This document shows, one piece after another, positions 16,362-24,300 of a stretch of 36,858 bases of DNA. The notes under the pieces are model-generated. The model saw only the letters and a list, made by a program, of their open reading frames with translations, had not been told where the DNA came from and made no database searches. The first letter of the stretch is position 1, and each line of letters opens with the position of its first letter. The DNA lies in the NCBI RefSeq assembly GCF_015645445.1, contig NZ_JADOGI010000100.1:1-36858 (forward strand), given 5' to 3'. A program made the position numbers and the translations under genes. The stretch is from Nonomuraea cypriaca. Lineage in GTDB: Bacteria; Actinomycetota; Actinomycetes; Streptosporangiales; Streptosporangiaceae.

Positions 16362-16390
16362 TTGACACCCCCGTCGGCGCCTTGTAAGGG
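16362..16390 (+). promoter_or_regulatory. Sigma-70-type promoter for the SDR gene at 16464
   Basis: TTGACA (16362-16367, perfect -35) is followed after 17 bp by TAAGGG (16385-16390). This would give a leader of about 67 nt before the ATG at 16464. No other structure is evident in the leader. Confidence 0.5.
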
Positions 16391-16463
16391 TGGCGGAAAG
16401 GAGGGCAGGCCCCCTCCGCGGGCAGCCGGCCGTAACTCGTTCCCCATTCGACAGGGAGTCCCG

Positions 16464-17258
16464 ATGGAAGGCACCGTCGCCGTCGTGACCGGAGCCGCGC
16501 GCGGCGTCGGGCGCGGCATCGCCCTCGTACTCGGCGAGACCGGGGCGACCGTCTACGTCACCGACCGCGAGAGCCGCGACCACCGCCACTCCGACCTCCC
16601 CGGCACGGTCGAGGACACCGCCGAGCAGGTGGAGGAGCGTGGCGGTCACGGCGTTCCCGTACGTGTCGATCACACCGACGACCGCGCCGTCGAAGCGCTC
16701 TTCCAGCGGGTACGTGACGAGCACGGCGGCCTCGATCTCCTCGTCGCGAACGCCTGCGACGGCAACGCCCTGCCCTTCGGGGGCGGCCCGTTCTGGACCC
16801 TCCCGCTCGTCCACTGGCACAACATGATCGACATCGGGGTCCGCAGCCATCTCGTCTCGGCCTGGTACGCCGCCCCGCTGCTGATCGAGCGGCGTGGTCT
16901 GGCCGTACTCACGGGATTCACCGACCCGGACGCCGAGGTGATCGCCGGACACGTCTTCTACGACCTCGCCATGACCGGCGTCAGCCGTCTGGCCCACAGC
17001 ATCGCCCATGACCTGCGCCCGCACGGGGTGACCGCGCTCGCGCTCGCGCCCGGATTCACCCGGACGGAGGCGATCATGGCGGCGATCGGCGAGGACGTGC
17101 CGGGCGGCGACTCCGTGGAGTTTCCTGGCCGGGCCGTGCGTGCCCTGCTCGAGGACCCGGAAGTGGCACGGCACGCCGGACGCACACTGCCCGTCGCGGA
17201 CCTGGCCAAGGAGTACGGGTTCCAGGACGTGCCGACCGGCCGGGACAGGAGCCGCTAG
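16464..17258 (+). CDS. SDR-family protein with Lys-to-Met change in YxxxK
   Basis: A 264-residue short-chain dehydrogenase/reductase with VTGAARGVGRG (8-18) for NAD(P) binding, the NAG-like VANACDG (94-100) and a C-terminal APGFTRTE. The catalytic segment reads FYDLAM (165-170): Tyr166 is present but the Lys four residues later is Met170, and the usual Ser site reads LTGFT. Related SDRs (DHRS1-like) carry YDLAK here, so this copy has lost or altered the activity. AGGGAG lies 6 nt before the ATG. It is convergent with the last gene of the NRPS/PKS operon, 31 bp away. Confidence 0.85.
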   Translation: MEGTVAVVTGAARGVGRGIALVLGETGATVYVTDRESRDHRHSDLPGTVEDTAEQVEERGGHGVPVRVDHTDDRAVEALFQRVRDEHGGLDLLVANACDGNALPFGGGPFWTLPLVHWHNMIDIGVRSHLVSAWYAAPLLIERRGLAVLTGFTDPDAEVIAGHVFYDLAMTGVSRLAHSIAHDLRPHGVTALALAPGFTRTEAIMAAIGEDVPGGDSVEFPGRAVRALLEDPEVARHAGRTLPVADLAKEYGFQDVPTGRDRSR

Positions 17259-17289
17259 GACGGGGCACACGCCGGCCGGGCGGAAGCCG

Positions 17290-18207
17290 CTAGGCAGGGG
17301 CGGGGATGACGCCCGTCAGGCGGGCGGTCTCCTTCCACAGGCGGGCGGCCAGGTGCTCGTCCCTGGCGGCGGGAGCGCATTCGGCCAGGACCGGCCGGCC
17401 GCGCGTCTCCGCGAACCCGCCTGGACCGAAGTACTCGCCACCCTGGACGCCCGGCATCGTCGCGGCGTGCAACTGCGGGAGGGCGCCCTTCGCGGCTGGC
17501 TGGCACGCGACCCTCGCGATGATCGTCGTGAGGGCCACGAGCGCCCGGCCGCCCTGCGCTCTGGCGGAGCTGGTGAACAGGCCGGTACGCGCCATGCCGG
17601 GGTGCGCGGCGGCGCTGACGAGGTCCAGCCCGGCCGCCCGGGCCCGCCGGTCCAGCTCGAACGCGAACAGCAGGTTGGCCAGTTTGGACTGGTTGTAGGC
17701 GGCCCACTTGTCGTAGGGGCGGCGCTCGAAGTCGAGGTCCGCCACGTCCAGCCCGGGGCCGCGGTGCGCTCCTGAGGAGACGGTGACGACCCGCGCCCCC
17801 GGGGACGCCCGTAGCGCCGGCATGAGCAGCCAGGTGAGCGCGGCGTGGCCGAGGTGGTTGGTGGCCAGTTGGAGCTCGTGGCCGTCGGCGCTCACGCGGT
17901 GCGGGTTCGCCATGATGCCGGCGTTGTTGACCAGGATGTGCAGTGTGCCGCCTGCGCGGTCCATGGCCTCCGCCGCCGCAGCCCGTACCGATCCGAGGTC
18001 CGCCAGGTCCAGCCGTACGGGCTCGGCGGCGCCGCCGGTGAGGCTCGCGATCTCCCGCGCCGCCGCCTCGGCCTTGCCTGGGTCGCGGCAGGCCAGCAGC
18101 ACCCTGGCTCCCCTGGCCGCCAGTGCCATGGCGGTGTGGCGGCCGAGCCCGCTGTTGGCGCCGGTCACCAGCGCGACACGGCCCTCCTGAGAAGGGACGT
18201 CCGTCAT
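17290..18207 (-). CDS. SDR oxidoreductase, retinol-dehydrogenase/protochlorophyllide-reductase-like
   Basis: A 305-residue short-chain dehydrogenase with intact signatures: TGANSGLG (15-22), NNAG (94-97), SSGAH (144-148) and YNQSK (171-175), so the Tyr and Lys are both present. The layout (LDLADL, NHLGHAALT, AAHPG) is that of the classical retinol dehydrogenase / WW-oxidoreductase-like group, which reduces or oxidises carbonyls on hydrophobic molecules with NADP(H). Its ATG overlaps the stop of the exporter gene by 4 nt (ATGA), so it is translationally coupled and is the last gene of the leftward operon. A tailoring role on the lipopeptide is inferred from position only. Confidence 0.88.
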   Translation of the reverse strand: MTDVPSQEGRVALVTGANSGLGRHTAMALAARGARVLLACRDPGKAEAAAREIASLTGGAAEPVRLDLADLGSVRAAAAEAMDRAGGTLHILVNNAGIMANPHRVSADGHELQLATNHLGHAALTWLLMPALRASPGARVVTVSSGAHRGPGLDVADLDFERRPYDKWAAYNQSKLANLLFAFELDRRARAAGLDLVSAAAHPGMARTGLFTSSARAQGGRALVALTTIIARVACQPAAKGALPQLHAATMPGVQGGEYFGPGGFAETRGRPVLAECAPAARDEHLAARLWKETARLTGVIPAPA

Positions 18208-19658
18208 GGAGTGGGCTCCTGGTAGACGGGCCTTCGGGGGAGGAGCGTGACCAGGGCCGCGACGACCAGGAAGATCGCCGCCTGGATTCCGAGCGTCAAC
18301 TGGATCGCGTCCGTGAACGACTCCGCCGTCGCCGCCGGCCCGACCAGGCTGAAGAACACCACCCCGATCACCGCCACGCCCGTGGCGGCGCCGATCTGCT
18401 GGAACGCGTTCAGCACGCCTGACGCCGAGCCCGCGTGCTCGCCCGGCACCTCGGAGAGTACGAAGTCGAACAGCGGCGTCACCACCATCCCCATGCCGAC
18501 GCCGCCCAGGAGCAGCGCGGGCGCCAGGTGCCAGAAGCCGACTTCCGGGCCGGCCGTGCTCAGCGCCAGGATCAGCCCGCCCATGGCCAGCGCCACCAGG
18601 GTCGCGCCAGCCAGGATCGCGTTCCGGCCGATCTTGGCGATGAGGCCGGGCGCGATGCCGGCGCCCACGGGTGTGCCGACGGCGAACGGCAGGATCGTCA
18701 GGCCCGCGGCCAGCACCGTGAACCCCAGGCCGACCTGCAGGTACACCATGAAGACGAAGTAGTAGGCGATGATCCCCGCCATGAAGATGAGGTAGATCAG
18801 GGTGCCGCCGACGAACGACCTGACGTGGAAGAGGCTCATCTCCACCAGGGCAGAGCCGGTCCTGCGCCGCTCGTACAGGACGAAGCCGATCAGCGCGGGC
18901 ACGGCGGCGGCGAGCGCCACGAACGTCCAGGCCGGCCAGCCCAGCTCCCGTCCCTGCACCAGCGGGAAGATCAGCAGGAACACCGCCGCGGTGGCGATGA
19001 TCATGCCGATCCAGTCCAGGCCGAGGCGCTCGGACGACCTGGACTCGCGTACGCAGGTGACCGCGCCGGCGACCGCCACGACGCCCAGCGGCAGGTTGAC
19101 GAGGAAGACGGCCCGCCAGCCGAGCCCCAGCACGTCGGCCTCGGTGAGGAAGGCGCCGAGCGGCGGCCCGCCGACCGTGGCCACCGTCGCCATCCCGGCG
19201 AAGAGCGCGAACGCCTTGCCGCGCTCCTCGGGCCCGAACGTGACCGTCATGATGGCCAGGATCTGGGGCACCATGGCCCCGGCCATGATGCCCTGCAGCA
19301 GACGGGCGGCGATCAGTGTCTCGGGGGCCGGGGCCAGGCCGCACAGCAGCGACGCCGCGACGAACCCGGCCGCCCCGACGAGGAACAGGCGCCGTCGCCC
19401 GGCGATGTCGCCCAGCCTGCCCCCGGTCACGAGCGTGAGCGCGAACGCCAGCGCGTAGCCGGAGGAGATCCACTGCATGTCGGCGTACGACGCGCTCAGG
19501 TCTTGGCGGATCGCGGGCAGCGCGATGTTGACGACGGTGGCGTCGACCAGGTCCATCGCACCGGCCAGCAGCAGGAAGAACAGGCCGAGCCAGCGGCGGT
19601 CCCGAGGCCGGGGGCCCTGTTCCGTGCGATCCTGTGTGCTCTGCTCTGCCATGATCAT
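18204..19658 (-). CDS. MFS drug exporter, DHA2 (EmrB/QacA) family
   Basis: About 484 residues with roughly 14 hydrophobic segments. The early motif DATVVNIALPAIRQDL near residue 38 and the GRLGDIAGRRR motif A near 80 identify the DHA2 drug:proton antiporters, inner-membrane proteins that export drugs using the proton gradient. It probably exports the cluster product and gives self-resistance. ATGs at 19658 and 19652 are both possible; GAGGG sits 4 and 10 nt upstream respectively and overlaps the 3' end of the methyltransferase gene. The gene ends in an ATGA overlap with the SDR. Confidence 0.93.
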   Translation of the reverse strand: MIMAEQSTQDRTEQGPRPRDRRWLGLFFLLLAGAMDLVDATVVNIALPAIRQDLSASYADMQWISSGYALAFALTLVTGGRLGDIAGRRRLFLVGAAGFVAASLLCGLAPAPETLIAARLLQGIMAGAMVPQILAIMTVTFGPEERGKAFALFAGMATVATVGGPPLGAFLTEADVLGLGWRAVFLVNLPLGVVAVAGAVTCVRESRSSERLGLDWIGMIIATAAVFLLIFPLVQGRELGWPAWTFVALAAAVPALIGFVLYERRRTGSALVEMSLFHVRSFVGGTLIYLIFMAGIIAYYFVFMVYLQVGLGFTVLAAGLTILPFAVGTPVGAGIAPGLIAKIGRNAILAGATLVALAMGGLILALSTAGPEVGFWHLAPALLLGGVGMGMVVTPLFDFVLSEVPGEHAGSASGVLNAFQQIGAATGVAVIGVVFFSLVGPAATAESFTDAIQLTLGIQAAIFLVVAALVTLLPRRPVYQEPTP

Positions 19659-19665
19659 CAATCCC

Positions 19666-20595
19666 TCATGCGGTTGCGACGAGGTACCGGAAGACGTTGC
19701 GCATGCGGTAGCCGCCTTCCTCGGTCCTGAACGGTGCGATCGCGTCGGCGACGATCGCCGCGGCCCGGTCCCAGCCGATCTCCTCGAGTGCCCGGGTCGA
19801 GGACGGGCCCCCGGCCAGCAGGCCGTGTTGCGCCTCGGCCAGGTCCGCGTACCGCCAGACGCAGGTGACGTCGCGGGCCTCCTCCGGCGTCCAGCCCGCC
19901 GTCTCGGCCAGGGCGGCGAGCCTGCCGTCCGCGGACAACTCGAACGGGCCTCCGCCGCCGCGGTCGGGGAGCGGCGGGAGGAGGCGGGCCAGGGCGGTCA
20001 GGTACGCGGACGCCTCGCAACTCTCGGGCGGCCCCCAGGTCGCCGCCACGAGTCGCCCGCCCCGGGCGGTCACGCGGCGGGCCTCGCGCAGCGCCTGCCG
20101 ATGATCGTCGGCGTAGTGAACCGAGTTCATGCCGGTCACCAGGTCGAACGAGGCGTCGGCGTACGGCAGGCGTTCCATGTCGCCGAGCGTGAACGACCCT
20201 TCTGGGACGCGTTCGCGGGCCAGGTCGAGGAGGGGCTCGGCCGCGTCCAGCCCGGAGACCTCGGCTCCCCGGCCGGCGGCCAGCAGGCAGAACATCCCCG
20301 AGCCGCAGCCGACATCCAGCACCCGCATCCCAGCCAGACCTGATGCCCGCCCCGCCGCCTGTCCTGGATCCCACGCCGGTGGCGGGCCGGGATCCGCCGC
20401 CGTCGGCTGTCCGCGATCCCTCGCCGTCGGCTGTCGTGCGTCGCCGAGGTGCCGGGGGGTGGTCACGGATGCGCCGATCCGGTCGAGTACGTCGTCGTAC
20501 AGCTCACGTACCTGGCCCTCCTGGATGGTCGCCCAGTCATGGACGCCCACGCCCCACCAGGCGCCCTGCGCGGTGGCGCTGCCTCCGGGGGTCAC
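19666..20595 (-). CDS. SAM-dependent methyltransferase with repeat-containing insert
   Basis: About 309 residues from a GTG (20595) that overlaps the O-methyltransferase stop as GTGA. It opens with HDWATIQEGQVRELYDDVLDRIG (about 20-41), typical of small class I methyltransferases, then a Pro/Arg/Asp-rich segment (about 44-88) holding imperfect repeats of a RGQPTA-type unit. The methyltransferase core follows: VLDVGCGSG (92-100), GLDAAE, GDMERLPYADASFDLV and ARGGRLVAATWG. The insert lies between the first helix and motif I and would not be expected in the fold. Target atom and substrate unknown. It lies between the O-methyltransferase and the exporter in the operon. Confidence 0.85.
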   Translation of the reverse strand: MTPGGSATAQGAWWGVGVHDWATIQEGQVRELYDDVLDRIGASVTTPRHLGDARQPTARDRGQPTAADPGPPPAWDPGQAAGRASGLAGMRVLDVGCGSGMFCLLAAGRGAEVSGLDAAEPLLDLARERVPEGSFTLGDMERLPYADASFDLVTGMNSVHYADDHRQALREARRVTARGGRLVAATWGPPESCEASAYLTALARLLPPLPDRGGGGPFELSADGRLAALAETAGWTPEEARDVTCVWRYADLAEAQHGLLAGGPSSTRALEEIGWDRAAAIVADAIAPFRTEEGGYRMRNVFRYLVATA

Positions 20596-21236
20596 CGGCC
20601 GGCCCTCCTGATCAGCGTGAGGCCGTCCCGCAGCGTGACGAGGACGCATTCGAGCCGGGGATCCGCCACCACGGCGTCGTTGAAGGCCCGCAGCGCCACC
20701 ACGTCGGCGTCGTCGTCCTCGTACAGGACCTCGCCGTTCCACAGGGTGTTGTCCGCTGCGATCATGGCGTGGTCCGACAGCTTCGGCAGGACGGCCTCCA
20801 GGCAGGCGAGGTACTCCTGCTTCGCGGCGTCCATGAACACGAAGTCGAACGGGCCGGGCAGCCGGTCGAGGGTGTCCAGCGCGGGGCCGGTCTCGACCGT
20901 GATCCTCCCGGCGTACGGGCTCGACGCGATGTGGTCGCGGGCCATCGCGGCGTGCCGGTCGTCGATCTCGCAGGTGAGTACGTGGCCGTCCGGAGGCAGG
21001 GCGGCGGCCATGGCCAGTGCCGAGTAGCCGCTGAACGTCCCGATCTCGAGGACCTGGCGGGGGCGCAGCGCGTACACGAGCATCTGCAGGAACCTGGCCT
21101 GCAGCGGACCCGAGATCATCTGCGGGTCGGTCAGCGACTGCCACGTGTTCTCGCCGACCAGTCGCATGAAGGCGGGGTCGGGTGTGGAGTGGGCTTCGGC
21201 GTACTCGTCGATGCCGGGTAGCGTGATCGGCTTCAT
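20592..21236 (-). CDS. Class I O-methyltransferase, caffeoyl-CoA/catechol type
   Basis: A 214-residue protein of the cation-dependent O-methyltransferase family. LEIGTFSGYS (63-72) is the SAM loop, EIDDRHAAMA (90-99) the acidic site, FMDAAKQEY (134-142) and AADNTLWNG (160-168) the metal and substrate sites. Members methylate a hydroxyl of catechols, or of hydroxylated intermediates in natural product pathways. AAGGAG lies 7 nt before the ATG and belongs to a repeated unit shared with the PKS 3' end. It is expected to methylate a hydroxyl on the cluster product; whether that hydroxyl comes from the hydroxylase or another enzyme is unknown. Confidence 0.93.
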   Translation of the reverse strand: MKPITLPGIDEYAEAHSTPDPAFMRLVGENTWQSLTDPQMISGPLQARFLQMLVYALRPRQVLEIGTFSGYSALAMAAALPPDGHVLTCEIDDRHAAMARDHIASSPYAGRITVETGPALDTLDRLPGPFDFVFMDAAKQEYLACLEAVLPKLSDHAMIAADNTLWNGEVLYEDDDADVVALRAFNDAVVADPRLECVLVTLRDGLTLIRRAGR

Positions 21237-21243
21237 CGACTCG

Positions 21244-21340
21244 CTCCTTGGTCGGCGGCCGGCTTCATCGCATCTCTCCTTGGTCAGCGGCCGAGGTCAC
21301 TCCCTGGTCTGCGGCCAGGGTCATTCCTTGGTCGGCGGCT
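21244..21340 (-). repeat. Short tandem repeat containing ribosome binding sites
   Basis: Four diverged copies of a GCCGC-N-GACCAAGGAG-type unit occur on the minus strand: about 21323-21340, 21300-21315, 21276-21291 and 21244-21259. The first three encode the AADQG repeats at the PKS C-terminus and the fourth is the ribosome binding site of the O-methyltransferase. Each copy has an AAGGA or AGGGA followed by ATG or GTG. Confidence 0.75.
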
Positions 21341-24300
21341 GGGGTCAGCAGCCGGGCCGCCTCCTCGTCCGTCATGCGTTCCAGCCGGTCGCGCATCGCG
21401 CGCGCGGCCAGCTCGGCGAGGTGGGCGACAGTGAAGTCGGCGAACGCGCTCGCCGGGTCGATGCGGATCTCCAGCGCGCGGTTGATCTCGCCCAGGATCC
21501 GGTGGCCGAAGACGGAGTCGCCGCCCAGCTCGAAAAAGCCGTCCTGCACGCCGATGGGGTCGATGGCCAGCGCTTTCTGCCAGATCGCCGCGATCCGCCG
21601 CTCCAGACCGTTACGCGGAGCCACGTACGGCGCCGCCAGGTCGGGGCGGGCCGAGTCCCGCACGCCGATGGAATTCAGCGAGCGGTCCTCGTGTGTGGCC
21701 ACCTCGTCGAAGAACGTCACGCCCACCTGGGCCGGGTAGAACTGCAGCAGGCTACGCAGGTCGAAAGGCAGCGCCATGGTCTGCGGCCGGTCCTCGGTCA
21801 TCAGGTTTTCCAGGAGGTCCAGGGCGTCGCCTGGCTCGAAGACGCTGCCGGCCGTGCGCAGCCGTACGGCGTCGGCTGCCATCCCGGCCTCTCCCCACGG
21901 GCCCCAGTCGATGGCGGTGGCGGGCAGCCCGCGCCCGCGGCGGTGGTGGGCGAGGGCGTCGAGGACGGCGTTCGCGGCGGAGTAGTTCGCCTGGCCGGGG
22001 GAGCCGAGGACGCCGGCGGCGCTGGCGTACAGGACGAACCACTCGATCGGGTCGGCGAGGGTCAGCTCGTGCAGGTTCCAGGCGCCGCGCAGCTTGGGCG
22101 CCAGGACCTCGCGCAGCGCCTCCTCCGGCATGTCCAGCAGGGCGCCGTCCCTGAGCACGCCCGCCGCGTGCAGCACGCCCCGGATCGGCGGGCCGCTCGC
22201 CCGCGCCGTCGCCAGGGCCCGCGCGAGCGCGTCGCGGTCGGCGACGTCTGCGCGCAGCAGCCGCACCTCGACGCCCGCTTCGCGCAACCGCGCCAGCGTG
22301 TCCTCGGCGTCCGGGGCGGGCGGGCGGCGACTGAGCAGGGCGAGATGCCTGGCTCCCCGCTGGGCCAGCCGGTCGGCGGCCAGCAGTCCGAGGGTGCCTG
22401 TCCCACCTGTGATCACGTAGGTGGCGTCGGGGCGCAGGGTCAGTGTGCGGCGAGGTGTCATGCGCAGCTCGTTGAGCCTGGCCACCAGACGTCGCCCGTC
22501 ACGGTAGGCGACCTCGGTCTCGCCCGCGTCGTCTGCCAGTTCGTCGCACAGCGCGGACACGGTTGAGCTCGTCGAGCCGATCGAGCCGGTCGAGCCGGTG
22601 GGGGCCTGCGGGTCGAGGTCCACGCAGCGGGGGCGCAGGACGGGGTTCTCGATGGCCGCCGTCCTGAGCAGGCCCCAGGGGGCGGCGGCTCGCGGGTCCG
22701 TGACATTCTCCGCGCGGGCGCCACGCGTGACGACGATCAGCCTGCGGGCGGTGCCTGGGCCGGCGAACGACAGGGCGCGAACGAGCCGGGCCACGTCCAC
22801 GACGGCGTCCTCGTACCCGCCGTCCATAGAGGGCAGGTAGACAACCCCGGCGACGCCCTCGACCTGCCGGGCGTCCCCGTCCGGGCGGCTTTCTGCACCC
22901 CTTCCGACCGGTACGGTGCCGTCTCTCCCGACCGGTGCGGCGTCGTCTCTCCCGACCGGTGCGGCGTCGTCTCTCCCGACCGGTGCGGTGTCGTCTCTCC
23001 CGACCGGTGCGGCGTCGTCTCTCCCGACCGGTACGGTGTCGTCTCTTCCGGCCAGTTCGGTGTCGTCTGTTCGGACTAGGGCGGTGGCGCCTCTTCGGGC
23101 CAGTTCGGCGGCCATTGCCTCGGCCAGACCGGAACAATCCGAGCCCGGGCGCTCGGGCACCAACAGCCACCGTCCCTTCGGTGCCGAGCCCTCGGCGGGC
23201 GATTCCCGCCACACCGTCTCGTACAGCTGGAACTCCGCCTTCTCCCGGGACGCGGGCGCGTGCCGCATCCGCAGCCCGGTCAGCTCGACGCAGGGGCGGG
23301 ATGAGGAGTCGTAGATCGTTACGTCTGCCCGGATCTCCCCGTCGCCGCTCCCGGTCACGCGGGCGTGGCACCGCGCTTCGCGGCCGGGATCTGCCCACCA
23401 TCGGACCGTCTCCACGCCGACGGGCACGGCCGCACCGCCCTTACGAAGGTCGGCCGGGGCCGCCGCGAACACCGGGTGCAGGGCCGCGTCCAGCAGCGGG
23501 ACCGCATCGCCGCTTATGTCCGCCACCGCCTCACCGTCGCCCCGCCGCACCCACCGCACACCACGGAAGCGCGGACCATACGCCAGGCCGGCACCATCGA
23601 GCAGGGAGTACAGCAGGTCCACGGGAACCGGCTCGCTGCAGCGGTCTTCCACAGCAGCCAGTCGCTCCGGGCCGGTAGCTTCCGCCAAGCCCTTGCGATC
23701 CGCCGAGCCCGTGGGATCCGCCGTGGGGGCGGCCGAGCCGGTGGAGTACGTCGGGCTGGTTGGGAGGAGGCGGCCGGTGGCGTGGGGGGTCTCGTCTGGG
23801 CCGGTTCCGGTCGTGATCGAGAATGCGAGGTCGTCGGCTTCTGGCGTGAGGGTGACGAGCGCGTACGGCGCTGGGGCGTCGTCGGTCGCGATGAGCGGGG
23901 CCGGCAGGTCGAGGTGGTCGAGCGTGATCGGCTCGGGCAGGCCGTGTGCGCGGGCGGCCGACACGGCGAGCCGGATGTACCCGGCCGCCGGGAACACGGG
24001 CAGGCCGTTCACCCGATGCTCGGCGAGGTCCGCGGGGTCGAGCGCCACCTCGCGCTCGAACGCCCGCCGGGGCTCGGGCCGGTCCAGCCAGTACATCCGA
24101 TGTTCCCACGGGTAGCCGGGCGTGGACACGACCCGGCCGCCGCTGGGATGCAGGTGTTCCCAGCGCGGCGCGCAGCCGAGCGTGTAGAGGGCACCGAGGG
24201 CCCCCAGCAGCCCGTCTCCGCCCAGTGTGGCGGTCACCAGCACTCCGCCTGACGTCTCGCGGAGGGCAGCCTGCAGGACTGGCTTGGCTCCGACCTCGAC

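Noticed and set aside
16169..16519. Minus-strand ORF ending in a hydrophobic helix (PEWLGVIGIVALTVLAIGYLW) downstream of the AfsR gene
   Set aside because: It runs through the promoter and start of the SDR gene, overlaps the AfsR 3' end and has a composition like an antisense shadow. The last 40 residues could be a remnant of a membrane protein, but there is no start or family match to support it.
17290..19473. Minus-strand 727-residue ORF covering the SDR and much of the exporter
   Set aside because: Only the part from 18207 encodes the SDR; the rest is an Arg/Gly-rich shadow of the exporter frame.
22921..23112. Possible CRISPR array because of regular repeats
   Set aside because: The 24-bp units are directly head-to-tail with no spacers and are in frame inside the PKS.
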